From Exiguobacterium profundum (GTDB lineage Bacteria > Bacillota > Bacilli > Exiguobacteriales > Exiguobacteriaceae), in the NCBI RefSeq assembly GCF_001909285.1, contig NZ_MRSV01000001.1, forward strand, positions 1,197,331 to 1,261,330: a DNA stretch of 64,000 bases. Reading direction: 5' to 3'. A model generated the notes under the pieces. That model searched no databases and was not told where the DNA came from. It saw only the letters and a program-made list of their open reading frames with translations. This document shows positions 26,198 through 36,565 of this stretch, piece after piece. Numbering within the stretch: position 1 is the stretch's first letter; every line of letters begins with the position of its first letter. Position numbers and translations under genes: made by a program.

Positions 26198-26884
26198 ATG
26201 ATCTCGATGCAAAAAGTCAGTAAAGTATATCCGAACGGCGTCGTCGCCATGGATGACCTCGATCTAGAGATTCGCGACGGCGAGTTCCTTTATGTCGTCG
26301 GGCCTTCCGGTGCCGGAAAGTCGACGTTCATGAAGATGATTTATCGTGAGGAGAAGCCGACAGCCGGTCAATTGTTGATTGACGGACTCGATGTCGGGAA
26401 AATTAAAGACCGACACGTACCGAAGCTACGCCGTCAACTCGGCGTTATCTTCCAAGACTTTAAATTGTTGCCGTCACTTACGGTATATGAGAACGTAGCG
26501 TTCGCATTAGAAGTTGTAGGAGCGGACACGTCTTCGATTCGGAAACAAGTCATGGATGTGTTGAACCTTGTCGGATTGAAGAACAAGGCGCGCAACTATC
26601 CGGACGAACTATCAGGTGGAGAACAACAACGTGTCTCGATTGCTCGCGCAATCGTCAATAAGCCAAAATTGATTATCGCCGATGAGCCGACAGGAAACTT
26701 AGACCCGGAAACAGCATGGGGTATCATGGAAGTGTTTGAAGAGATTCACCGCCGCGGAGCGACAATCGTCATGGCGACACACAACCGTGACATCGTCGAT
26801 AAGATTCGTCACCGCGTCATCGCGATTGAGAACGGGAAAGTCGTGCGCGATGAAGAGAAAGGAGCATATGGCTATGATATTTAA
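26198..26884 (+). CDS. ftsE: Cell-division ABC transporter ATP-binding protein FtsE
   Basis: A 228-residue ABC ATPase with Walker A GPSGAGKST, the Q-loop GVIFQDFKLLPSLTVYENV (typical of FtsE), signature LSGGEQQR, Walker B LIIADEPTGNLD and H-loop MATHN. FtsEX does not transport; it controls a cell-wall hydrolase at the septum by ATP hydrolysis. It overlaps ftsX by 11 bases and is followed by the M23 protein gene, its expected effector. Confidence 0.97.
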   Translation: MISMQKVSKVYPNGVVAMDDLDLEIRDGEFLYVVGPSGAGKSTFMKMIYREEKPTAGQLLIDGLDVGKIKDRHVPKLRRQLGVIFQDFKLLPSLTVYENVAFALEVVGADTSSIRKQVMDVLNLVGLKNKARNYPDELSGGEQQRVSIARAIVNKPKLIIADEPTGNLDPETAWGIMEVFEEIHRRGATIVMATHNRDIVDKIRHRVIAIENGKVVRDEEKGAYGYDI

Positions 26885-27776
26885 GACTGGATTGCGCCAT
26901 TTGCGTGAAGGGTTCAAAGGAACACTTCGGAATGGATGGATGTCGTTCGCGGCCATTAGTGCCGTGACCATTACGTTGCTACTTGTCGGTGTATTCGCAC
27001 TCGTCATGTTCAACATCAATGAAATTTCAGATAACGTCGAAAATGATGTCGAGATTCAAGTGTTCATCACTCGTACAGCGGATGAGAACTCGGTTGAGAA
27101 ACTCGGAGAGAACATTGAACAGGTGCCGGGTGTCTCGACGGTCACGTTCAGTTCAAAAGAAGATGAGCTAGCGAAGTTCCAAGACCAGCTCGGCGATGAT
27201 GCGGCTGCATACGGAACGGTCGAAAAAGACAACCCGCTCCACGCCCGCTATATCGTCAAAGCACAAGACCCGACAGAACTAGAGGAAGTGGCCAAATCGG
27301 TCGGTTCACTCGATAATGTGGACGATGTGAAATACGGAAAAGACTACATCGATAAAATGTTTGCCTTCTTCAACGGGATTCGCATCGGTGGACTCGCGTT
27401 GATTGTCGGTTTGACATTGATGGCGATGTTCTTGATCTCAAATACGATTAAAATGACAATCTTCTCGCGTCGCCGTGAGATTGAAATCATGCGACTCGTC
27501 GGAAAAAAAAACAGCTTTATCCGCTGGCCGTTCTTTATCGAAGGATTGCTCCTTGGAATGCTTGGGGCTCTCGTCCCGATTCTTGTCATTTATTTCGGAT
27601 ATGACGTTGCATATAGTGCTTTACAACCATCGCTTGATCAATTGAATAGTGATATATTTAAGTTGATTGATCCATCGACGCTAACAGTCCAAGTATCGCT
27701 TGTTTTACTTGCACTTGGTGCGTTCATCGGAATCTGGGGATCGACGACATCGCTCGGTCGTTTCTTGAAAATCTAA
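26874..27776 (+). CDS. ftsX: Cell-division ABC transporter permease FtsX
   Basis: A 300-residue permease: N-terminal TM1 (AAISAVTITLLLVGVFALVMF), an extracellular loop (DVEIQVFITRTADENSVEKL to DYIDKMFAFF), then three TM segments ending SLVLLALGAFIGIWGS. The loop between TM2 and TM3 reads RREIEIMRLVGKKNSFIRWPF; FtsX proteins nearly always read VGATN here. The KK comes from a 9-A run (27503-27511), a likely artefact (GCN ACN read as AAA AAA). The ATG at 26874 (nine bases after AAAGGAG) is preferred over 26868. Confidence 0.95.
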   Translation: MIFKTGLRHLREGFKGTLRNGWMSFAAISAVTITLLLVGVFALVMFNINEISDNVENDVEIQVFITRTADENSVEKLGENIEQVPGVSTVTFSSKEDELAKFQDQLGDDAAAYGTVEKDNPLHARYIVKAQDPTELEEVAKSVGSLDNVDDVKYGKDYIDKMFAFFNGIRIGGLALIVGLTLMAMFLISNTIKMTIFSRRREIEIMRLVGKKNSFIRWPFFIEGLLLGMLGALVPILVIYFGYDVAYSALQPSLDQLNSDIFKLIDPSTLTVQVSLVLLALGAFIGIWGSTTSLGRFLKI

Positions 27777-27799
27777 CTTAAATAAGGAGGAGTTGGCGG

Positions 27800-29125
27800 A
27801 TGAAACGTTCGCTTGCGCTAGGGTTGTGTGTATCGTTACTTGCCATGCCGGTCATGGCGACAGAGAAAGACACGTTGAAAGCTCGACAAGATCGACTGTC
27901 CAATGAGTTGGAGGAGTCGAAAAAAGCGCAGGCCGAGACGGATGCCGAACTCGAGATCACCGAGGCAGAGCGTGATGCCGTGAAGACGGAAATACACGTC
28001 GTCGACGACCGGTTGAATGAATTGAGCGAACAAATCGCCATTCAGCAGCATGAGGTCGATACAGCCCGGGCAGAACTCGAGTCGACCCGCCAACAACTTT
28101 CCGTTCAGGAAGAATACTTGGAAAGCCAGAAGGAACTCGTGAACGAGCGCCTTCGCGTTTTGCAAGTACATGAAGACACTTCCTATTTACAAGTCATTTT
28201 TGAGTCCTGTTCCTTCGGCGACTTCGTGACACGGGCTATGACGGCCCGCACGATCGCTGAACAGGACCGGGAGCTCATACATAATTATATGAGTGAGATG
28301 GAACGTTTGGAGTCGCTCGAGTCGACACAACGTACCCAGCTCTCTTTCATCAAGCAAAAAGAGCGCGAGCTCGTCATCACCAAGCAAGACCTTGACCGGA
28401 CGGCCGAGAAGAAACGTGACCTGTTGGTTGAACTGAACGAACAAGTAGAGCAGCTCGAGCTCGAAAAGATGACGCGCAGTGAAGAGCAGGCGGTCATGGC
28501 TGAACAGAACCGCATCATCAGTGAACAACTAGAGGCGATTGCGACTGCCGAACGAGAAGCCGCAGAGGCAGCGGAACGTGCCAAACGTGAAGCTGAGGCG
28601 CGTGCCGCTGAAGAGCGAGCACAAGCAGAAGCGGAAGCCCGTGAGTCGGAGGTCGAGGAGGCACCAGAAGTGACCGCACCAATCGAAACACCGACGAATG
28701 TGTCCACGTCCACGGGATTCGTTCGTCCTGTGTCCGGTTATGTGTCTAGTCCGTTCGGTCCACGAGACAACCCGTTGACAGGTGTGCCGGAGATTCACAA
28801 GGGCATTGACCTCGTCAATGCGTCTGGAACACCAATCGTGTCAAGCGCACCAGGTGTCGTCATCAAGGCGGCACCGGCGACCGGGTATGGAAATGTCGTC
28901 TTCGTTTCGCATGTCATCAACGGTGAGATTTGGACGACCGTCTATGCCCATTTAAATGCGATCACAGTCGGAGCCGGTCAACAAGTGGCGGCGGGACAGA
29001 CGGTCGGAACGCTTGGCAATACCGGCTGGTCGACGGGACCCCATCTTCATTTTGAGTTACACCGAGGGAAATGGGCACCGGGACAGCCGAACGCGATTGA
29101 CCCGACCCCGTATATTGGATACTGA
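27800..29125 (+). CDS. M23 murein hydrolase activator/hydrolase (EnvC/PcsB-like) linked to FtsEX
   Basis: A 441-residue secreted protein: signal peptide ending LLAMPVMAT, long coiled coil with many Glu and Gln (about residues 25-275), then an acidic Ala-rich linker and a C-terminal LytM (M23) domain: GYVSSPFGPRDN, HKGIDL (zinc His and Asp), YAHLNAI and GPHLHFEL with the HxH. All zinc and catalytic positions are present, so it may be an active endopeptidase rather than a degenerate activator. Position after ftsX and the coiled coil point to the FtsX partner role, like Streptococcus PcsB or E. coli EnvC. Confidence 0.88.
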   Translation: MKRSLALGLCVSLLAMPVMATEKDTLKARQDRLSNELEESKKAQAETDAELEITEAERDAVKTEIHVVDDRLNELSEQIAIQQHEVDTARAELESTRQQLSVQEEYLESQKELVNERLRVLQVHEDTSYLQVIFESCSFGDFVTRAMTARTIAEQDRELIHNYMSEMERLESLESTQRTQLSFIKQKERELVITKQDLDRTAEKKRDLLVELNEQVEQLELEKMTRSEEQAVMAEQNRIISEQLEAIATAEREAAEAAERAKREAEARAAEERAQAEAEARESEVEEAPEVTAPIETPTNVSTSTGFVRPVSGYVSSPFGPRDNPLTGVPEIHKGIDLVNASGTPIVSSAPGVVIKAAPATGYGNVVFVSHVINGEIWTTVYAHLNAITVGAGQQVAAGQTVGTLGNTGWSTGPHLHFELHRGKWAPGQPNAIDPTPYIGY

Positions 29126-29128
29126 CAG

Positions 29129-29170
29129 AAGCGGACGCGTCCCAAATATGTGGAACGCGTCCGCTTTTCC
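29129..29170 (+). terminator. Terminator after the M23 gene
   Basis: AAGCGGACGCGT and ACGCGTCCGCTT make a 12-base stem followed by TTCC; the T run is weak but the stem is long. Confidence 0.75.
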
Positions 29171-29226
29171 TCTAGTTTTTGCTATACTAATGAAAAGACT
29201 TACAAAGAGAAATGAGGGACCAACCC

Positions 29227-30630
29227 GTGAAAAATTCAACCGCAGGACTACTCGCTGGCACAACGTTCGTGGCTGGGGCCGGTGCAGGCCTTGCGACGAT
29301 GGCGTTTACAGACACATCGCTTCCCATTCACACGAATGCGGAAGGCTGGGATAAAGTCGACCAAGTACGTGATTTGATTGAAGAACATTCGTTACAGGAC
29401 ATCTCAGAAGACGATTTATTGACCGGTGCGCTCGACGGGATGACCGCAGCGCTGAACGACCCGTATTCGGATTTCTTGGATGCGGAAGAAACGTCACAAT
29501 TTACGGACTCGATTGAATCGAGTTTTGAAGGAATCGGCGCGACTTTGGAGAAGAAAGGAGAGGACATCTTAATTGTCGCTCCGATCAAAGGCGCTCCGGC
29601 CGAAGAGGCTGGACTTCGTCCTGGTGACATCATCACAGCGGTCGACGGGGAGTCGATTGAAGGGATGGATGTACAGGAGGCCGTCCAATTGATTCGAGGA
29701 GAAAAAGGGACGACCGTCACATTGACGATTCGCCGTGGAAGTCAGACGGCGGACTACGAGATCATACGTGACACGATTCCAATCGAGACGGTCTTCTCTG
29801 AAGTGAAAGAGAAAGACGGTAAAAAGATTGGGTATCTCCAAGTCACCCAATTCTCAGAACCGACGGCTGATGAATTCCTCGAACAACTCGAGCAACTCGA
29901 GTCAGAAGAAATCGATAGCTTGATCATCGATGTTCGTGGAAATCCGGGAGGTCTCTTGCCTGCCGTCATCGAGATGTCGGAAGGGTTCGTCCCGACATCA
30001 AAACCGGTCGTCCAAATCGAGAATGCGGACGGTGACCGTGATGCACAAAACGGTCGCGCTCGTGAAGCGAAACCGTATGACCTGTTTGTCTTGACGGATG
30101 AGGGTTCTGCCTCGGCATCTGAGATTTTGACTGGTGCGATGAAAGAAGGAGCAGGCGCGACCATCATCGGGACGAAGACGTTCGGAAAAGGTGTCGTCCA
30201 GACGGCGTTCGACTTAGAGGACGGCAGTAACTTGAAATTGACGACGAGCAAATGGCTCACACCGGACGGAAATTGGATTAACAAGAAGGGCATCGAGCCG
30301 GACATTGAAGTGGAGCAACCGGACTTCTTCAACGTGACCCGTGTCCTGACAGAAGAAGAGTCGCTCCAAGTCGGAGATTACGGTGACGCCGTCTCGAACT
30401 TGCATAAAATTTTAACTGGAATCGGCTATGAGCCAGGCGGTCAGCCGGGATATTACGGGGACACGATGGCGAACGCCGTGAAAGCATTCCAAACAGACAA
30501 TGGTCTCGAGGCTTCTGGAACTGTCGATGAAGAGACAGCCTCTGCACTCGAAGCGAAGTTGCTCGAAGCGATTCAAGATGAGGCGAATGACGCCCAATTG
30601 AATCGTGCGCTTGAAGAAGCCGCAAAATAA
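29227..30630 (+). CDS. ctpB: Carboxy-terminal processing protease CtpB-like
   Basis: A 467-residue S41 protease: N-terminal membrane anchor (TAGLLAGTTFVAGAGAG), PDZ domain (IGATLEKKGEDILIVAPIKG, GDIITAVDGESIEGMDVQEAVQLIRG), protease core with the catalytic Ser in TDEGSASASEIL and Lys in TFGKGVVQ, and a C-terminal peptidoglycan-binding domain (LQVGDYGDAVSNLHKIL, GYYGDTMANAVKAFQ). The GTG at 29227 with GAGGG eight bases upstream is preferred to ATG 29212, which lacks a site and would put charged residues ahead of the anchor. As in B. subtilis it lies downstream of ftsEX and before minJ. Confidence 0.9.
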   Translation: MKNSTAGLLAGTTFVAGAGAGLATMAFTDTSLPIHTNAEGWDKVDQVRDLIEEHSLQDISEDDLLTGALDGMTAALNDPYSDFLDAEETSQFTDSIESSFEGIGATLEKKGEDILIVAPIKGAPAEEAGLRPGDIITAVDGESIEGMDVQEAVQLIRGEKGTTVTLTIRRGSQTADYEIIRDTIPIETVFSEVKEKDGKKIGYLQVTQFSEPTADEFLEQLEQLESEEIDSLIIDVRGNPGGLLPAVIEMSEGFVPTSKPVVQIENADGDRDAQNGRAREAKPYDLFVLTDEGSASASEILTGAMKEGAGATIIGTKTFGKGVVQTAFDLEDGSNLKLTTSKWLTPDGNWINKKGIEPDIEVEQPDFFNVTRVLTEEESLQVGDYGDAVSNLHKILTGIGYEPGGQPGYYGDTMANAVKAFQTDNGLEASGTVDEETASALEAKLLEAIQDEANDAQLNRALEEAAK

Positions 30631-30658
30631 CGTTGTATGAAAGAAAGGGTTGGACCGC

Positions 30659-31813
30659 GTGGAAGTTGTACGAATGGGTGTTACGGCTTTATTGACGTTG
30701 TTAGGTAGTCCGCTGTTTTGGGTGACACTTGTCGCCCTTACATACATATCGCTGACACGGGTCAAGCGAGAACGGGCCATGTTCCGTTCGAGACGTCGCT
30801 CACCGAAGTCGGAATGGAGACATTTCATCTGGCCGAGTCTTCTGTTAGCGGTCCTCTCATCGGCCGTGACGATTTTACTCGAGACGACCATCACGTTTGA
30901 GTGGGCCGTCTCGTTCACGATTCTCTATACGCTCGTCGTCTTGACGATGCATCCGCGATTCTTTAATCCGGTGCTGCCTCTTCTCGTGTTGTTCGGGGTC
31001 GTCTTGTTACGCGATGTTGTCGCATATGGGGCGCTTCGTGATTGGGTAGCAGCACTCGCTCAGGTCGATTGGACGGTCTATGCGCTCACATTCGGCCTCG
31101 TCACCCTTGCGGAAGCGATTCTCTTGCGCTGGAACGGACCAAAAGAGACATCCCCGACCTTGATCTTGTCGAAACGGGGGCAGTTTATCGGAGGGCATGT
31201 CGTCAAACGGATTTGGTTTTTCCCGCTCGTCGTCTTCGTGCCACCGATGTTCGGTCTCGACTGGCCGATGGTGCCCATCATTCTTCCGATTCCCATCGGG
31301 GTCAGTTTATTGTCGACCGGCGCCTTACCAGGAACGCTTCTCGCACGATTGAGCAATTATCGTGCCGTACTCGCTTTGATCGCTCTCGGTTTATTCGGCC
31401 TCTCATATGCGTTTGAGATTCCATATGTCGACTATGTAGTATTGACGCTATTCGTCCTCTATGAGCTCGGCTTACAATGGATCAAACGCGAGAATCGGGG
31501 AACGACACCCGTTTTCATCAATGGAAACCGTGGGGCGGTCATCGTCGACACGTTACCAAACTCACCTGGGGAGACGATGCAGCTCATCCCGGGTGAATCG
31601 ATCTATAAAGTCAACGGGACGGTCATCACAGGAGGGCATAGTTTTTATGAGGCGCTCCAGCAACATAAGCCGTACATCAAACTGGAAGTATTGAATCTGA
31701 ACGGGGATATCCGATTCGTTCAACGAGCGATGTATGAGACCGATCCACATGAGCTCGGAATTTTGTTCGTCGGGGAACCAACGAGCCCGAGAGTTCGCTT
31801 ACGTAAACTGTAA
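30659..31813 (+). CDS. minJ: MinJ-like division-site determinant, membrane protein with PDZ domain
   Basis: About 384 residues: eight or so membrane segments (LFWVTLVALTYISL to YVDYVVLTLFVLYELGL), then a cytoplasmic C-terminal PDZ-like domain (GNRGAVIVDTLPNSPGETM, LIPGESIYKVNGTVI, FYEALQQHKPYIKLEV). B. subtilis MinJ has this layout and the same neighbour (ctpB). MinJ bridges DivIVA and MinD at the poles. The GTG start at 30659 is chosen because AAAGGG ends nine bases before it; TTG 30650 and ATG 30674 are alternatives. The name rests on topology and position. Confidence 0.78.
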   Translation: MEVVRMGVTALLTLLGSPLFWVTLVALTYISLTRVKRERAMFRSRRRSPKSEWRHFIWPSLLLAVLSSAVTILLETTITFEWAVSFTILYTLVVLTMHPRFFNPVLPLLVLFGVVLLRDVVAYGALRDWVAALAQVDWTVYALTFGLVTLAEAILLRWNGPKETSPTLILSKRGQFIGGHVVKRIWFFPLVVFVPPMFGLDWPMVPIILPIPIGVSLLSTGALPGTLLARLSNYRAVLALIALGLFGLSYAFEIPYVDYVVLTLFVLYELGLQWIKRENRGTTPVFINGNRGAVIVDTLPNSPGETMQLIPGESIYKVNGTVITGGHSFYEALQQHKPYIKLEVLNLNGDIRFVQRAMYETDPHELGILFVGEPTSPRVRLRKL

Positions 31814-31840
31814 GAGTATCCGTCATGGGTACTCTTTTTT
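31812..31840 (+). terminator. Terminator of minJ
   Basis: AGAGTA and TACTCT stem with 11-base loop followed by TTTTTT. Confidence 0.7.
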
Positions 31841-31849
31841 GCATACAAA

Positions 31850-31872
31850 TAGGGCACCCGTGAGGATGCCCG
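31850..31872 (-). terminator. Terminator of glpK
   Basis: On the minus strand GGGCA-CC and GG-TGCCC form a stem followed by TATTTG. It sits just after the glpK stop. Confidence 0.65.
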
Positions 31873-31878
31873 TTCGTC

Positions 31879-33411
<1,533 letters not shown>

Positions 33412-33424
33412 TCAAAATTATGTG

Positions 33425-34132
33425 TTAAGGGACGAGAATACCGTAGATGAGTGCGGCAATAATCGCACCGATAATCGGACCGACGACCGGGATCCATGAA
33501 TAACCCCAATCTGAAGATCCTTTTCCTTTAATTGGAAGGAATGCGTGTGCGATACGTGGCCCAAGGTCACGTGCCGGGTTGATCGCATATCCCGTCGTAC
33601 CACCGAGCGAAAGACCAATCGATACAATCAAGAAACCAACGATGAGTGGATTGAGTCCGTCTGCGAATGTGTTTGCCCCGAATGACAACAATGCAAAGAC
33701 AAGGACGAATGTTCCGATAATCTCACCAATCAAGTTGTACGGCGTGCTTCGAATACCTGGAGCTGTCGAGAACGTCGCCAGTTTTAAACCAGGATCGTCT
33801 GTCGCATCATAGTGCGGCTTGTAGTGGACATAAACCAAACATGCCCCGATGATGGCTCCAATAAACTGAGCGAGGATATAAAGTGGGACATCAGCCCATG
33901 GGAATTCGCCTGCTGTCGCGAGACCAATCGTGACGGCAGGGTTGATGTGAGCGCCTCCGTAAATTCCGGCTGCGTAGACCCCGACCATAACGGCAAGACC
34001 CCAACCCATTGTGATGACAATCCAGCCAGAGTTTTCCGCTTTGGAATGGCGGAGGACGACGCCGGCGACGACACCGTTACCGAGCAGAATCAATAGCATC
34101 GTACCAATAATTTCACTGACAAATGCTGACAT
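33425..34132 (-). CDS. glpF: Glycerol uptake facilitator (aquaglyceroporin)
   Basis: A 235-residue MIP channel with six membrane helices. The two NPA motifs are HINPAVTIGLATAG and GYAINPARDLGPRIAH; the latter's D after R (NPARD) marks glycerol-conducting facilitators. It admits glycerol by diffusion for GlpK to trap. Start ATG 34132 with GAAAGGGGAG upstream. Gene order glpF-glpK is as in B. subtilis, but no leader terminator for a GlpP antiterminator was seen between promoter and start. Confidence 0.95.
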   Translation of the reverse strand: MSAFVSEIIGTMLLILLGNGVVAGVVLRHSKAENSGWIVITMGWGLAVMVGVYAAGIYGGAHINPAVTIGLATAGEFPWADVPLYILAQFIGAIIGACLVYVHYKPHYDATDDPGLKLATFSTAPGIRSTPYNLIGEIIGTFVLVFALLSFGANTFADGLNPLIVGFLIVSIGLSLGGTTGYAINPARDLGPRIAHAFLPIKGKGSSDWGYSWIPVVGPIIGAIIAALIYGILVP

Positions 34133-34177
34133 GTGATACTCCCCTTTCTCCCTTATGCAATTTGACTTACCACTTCA

Positions 34178-34212
34178 TTATATGCCCAAAATGTAAGCGT
34201 TTTAAAACAGTG
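34178..34212 (-). promoter_or_regulatory. glpFK promoter with an overlapping catabolite-response-like site
   Basis: On the minus strand TATAAT (34178-34183) follows TTTAAA with an 18-base gap. The + strand sequence TGTAAGCGTTTTAAA at 34192-34206 matches the cre consensus TGWAARCGYTTWNCW except one base, suggesting CcpA repression. Confidence 0.5.
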
Positions 34213-34528
34213 TTTTAAAAAAATCCTACTTTTTTCCTACAAATGTTCACATTTACAGCTGTAAACTTCACAAAAGAGTTAAGAAGCAGAGCGAAACGTT
34301 CACGAAGTGGATGTTTTTTTCTTTTTTTTCAAGCATTCCAATTTACTAGGGACATAGTCCAATCTGAAAAGTGTAATGCTTTATGCCACAAAAGTGATTC
34401 TGTTGAAATCTTGATGTGATGATTTGGATGGAACAAGATGTTTCTTTTGACACAGTAAAGGAAAAAGAAATGAACAATGGATAGAATGAAAAAAAGAAAT
34501 AAAATGAATTAACCTACAAGCTAATAAG
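34213..34528. other. AT-rich intergenic region between glpF and uvrB
   Basis: About 315 bases of A+T-rich sequence with T runs and A runs. I see no open frame with a ribosome site, no RNA gene and no strong hairpin in it. The glpF promoter is at its left and the uvrB control region at its right edge. Confidence 0.6.
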
Positions 34529-34557
34529 CGAATATTTGTTCGTGTCTATGGTATAAT
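34529..34557 (+). promoter_or_regulatory. LexA (SOS) box and -10 of the uvrBA operon
   Basis: CGAATATTTGTTCG at 34529-34542 matches the Gram-positive SOS box CGAAC-N4-GTTCG with one change. TATAAT follows at 34552-34557, so bound LexA would overlap the RNA polymerase site. uvrBA is SOS-controlled in B. subtilis. Confidence 0.75.
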
Positions 34558-34594
34558 CAAGACACTTATGAAATGAGAAGGTGAGGAGTATCTT

Positions 34595-36565
34595 ATGGAA
34601 TCGATTCCGTTTGCATTACAATCTGAATTTCAACCAGGAGGCGACCAGCCTGAAGCGATTCGACAGCTTGTCGAAGGTGTAAATCGAGGTGACCGGTATC
34701 AGACGCTCCTCGGTGCAACGGGTACGGGTAAAACGTTTACCGTCTCGAACGTCATTCAAGAAGTAAAGAAGCCGACACTCGTTCTCGCCCATAACAAGAC
34801 GCTCGCCGGTCAGCTCTACTCGGAGTTCAAAGAGTTCTTCCCGAACAACGCGGTCGAGTACTTCGTCAGTTACTATGACTACTATCAACCGGAAGCGTAC
34901 GTGCCGTCGACGGATACGTTCATTGAGAAGGATGCTTCAATCAATGATGAAATCGATAAGCTGCGTCACTCAGCGACGTCGGCTCTCTTTGAGCGCGATG
35001 ACGTCATCATCGTCGCATCTGTCTCCTGTATTTATGGTCTCGGTAACCCGGAAGAATATCGGAGCCTCGTCTTGAGCCTTCGCGTCGGGAAAGAGATGGG
35101 ACGTGACGAGATGTTACGTAAACTCATCGACATTCAATATGAACGAAACGATATCGATTTCCAGCGTGGACGTTTCCGTGTCCGCGGGGACGTCGTCGAG
35201 ATCTTTCCAGCATCGCGTGACGAACACTGCATGCGCATCGAGTTCTTCGGAGACGAGATCGACCGCATCCGTGAGATGGATCCGTTGACGGGTGAAATCA
35301 TCGCAGACCGTGATCACGTCGCCATCTTCCCGGCATCCCACTTCGTCACACGCGACAAAAAATTGCAAAAGGCAATCGTCAACATCGAAGCGGAACTTGA
35401 GGAACAACTTGAGAAGTTCCGCGAAGAAGGGAAGCTCTTAGAAGCGCAACGACTCGAGCAACGAACGCATTACGATTTGGAAATGATGCGTGAGATGGGG
35501 TATTGTTCAGGAATCGAGAACTATTCGCGACACTTGAACTTGATGCCTGAAGGTTCAACCCCGTACACGTTAATCGATTACTTCCCGGAAGATTTTTTAC
35601 TCGTCGCTGATGAGTCGCACGTGACGCTCCCACAAGTACGCGGGATGTACAACGGGGATCAGGCACGGAAACAAGTGCTCGTCGACCACGGCTTCCGTCT
35701 CCCTTCGGCGAAGGATAACCGTCCGCTCAAGTTCGATGAGTTCGAGAAGAAAGTCTCACAAGCGATTTTCATCTCGGCGACACCAGGTCCGTACGAACTC
35801 GAACATACGCCGAACATGATTGAGCAAATCATCCGTCCGACCGGGTTACTTGATCCGACAATCGAGATTCATCCGATCAAAGGTCAGATTGACTACTTGA
35901 TGGATCAGATTCGCGAACGCATCAAGCGCGACGAGCGCGTGCTCGTGACGACGCTCACGAAGAAGATGGCAGAGGACCTATCCGATTACTTACGCGAAGC
36001 GGGAATCAAGGTCAACTATATGCACTCCGAAATCAAGACGCTCGAGCGAATCGAAATCATTCGTGACCTTCGTCTCGGTAAATATGACGTGCTCGTCGGA
36101 ATCAACTTGTTGCGGGAGGGTCTTGACATTCCAGAGGTCAGTCTCGTGACGATTCTCGATGCCGATAAGGAAGGATTCCTTCGTTCAGATCGTTCGCTCA
36201 TCCAGACGATTGGACGAGCGGCGCGTAACGCGAACGGACATGTCATCTTGTTCGCGGACAAGATGACCGATTCGATGGCGCGTGCCATCGAAGAGACGGA
36301 TCGTCGTCGGTCGATTCAACAGGCTTATAATGAAGAACATGGCATCACCCCGCAGACGATTCGAAAAGACGTCCGAGGGGTCATTCGGGCGACGGTCGAG
36401 GCGGAAGAGGAAGCACTCGAATCGCTCAGTACGATGAAGCCGGCCGAACGCGAGGCGGCGATTGCCAAGTTGGAAGAAGAAATGAAGCAAGCGGCACGCG
36501 ATCTCCAGTTCGAACGCGCGGCCGAATTGCGTGACTTAATCTTGGAGTTGAAGGTAGGGAATTAA
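34595..36565 (+). CDS. uvrB: Excinuclease ABC subunit B
   Basis: A 656-residue UvrB damage-verification helicase: [12 protein letters not shown] (Walker A, Lys46), beta-hairpin region [36 protein letters not shown] (motif II), helicase motifs [29 protein letters not shown] and QTIGRAARN, and the C-terminal UVR domain ([26 protein letters not shown]) that recruits UvrC. Start ATG 34595, ribosome site GAAGGTGAGGAG. Its stop abuts the uvrA start, so the two are translated together. Confidence 0.98.
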   Translation: MESIPFALQSEFQPGGDQPEAIRQLVEGVNRGDRYQTLLGATGTGKTFTVSNVIQEVKKPTLVLAHNKTLAGQLYSEFKEFFPNNAVEYFVSYYDYYQPEAYVPSTDTFIEKDASINDEIDKLRHSATSALFERDDVIIVASVSCIYGLGNPEEYRSLVLSLRVGKEMGRDEMLRKLIDIQYERNDIDFQRGRFRVRGDVVEIFPASRDEHCMRIEFFGDEIDRIREMDPLTGEIIADRDHVAIFPASHFVTRDKKLQKAIVNIEAELEEQLEKFREEGKLLEAQRLEQRTHYDLEMMREMGYCSGIENYSRHLNLMPEGSTPYTLIDYFPEDFLLVADESHVTLPQVRGMYNGDQARKQVLVDHGFRLPSAKDNRPLKFDEFEKKVSQAIFISATPGPYELEHTPNMIEQIIRPTGLLDPTIEIHPIKGQIDYLMDQIRERIKRDERVLVTTLTKKMAEDLSDYLREAGIKVNYMHSEIKTLERIEIIRDLRLGKYDVLVGINLLREGLDIPEVSLVTILDADKEGFLRSDRSLIQTIGRAARNANGHVILFADKMTDSMARAIEETDRRRSIQQAYNEEHGITPQTIRKDVRGVIRATVEAEEEALESLSTMKPAEREAAIAKLEEEMKQAARDLQFERAAELRDLILELKVGN

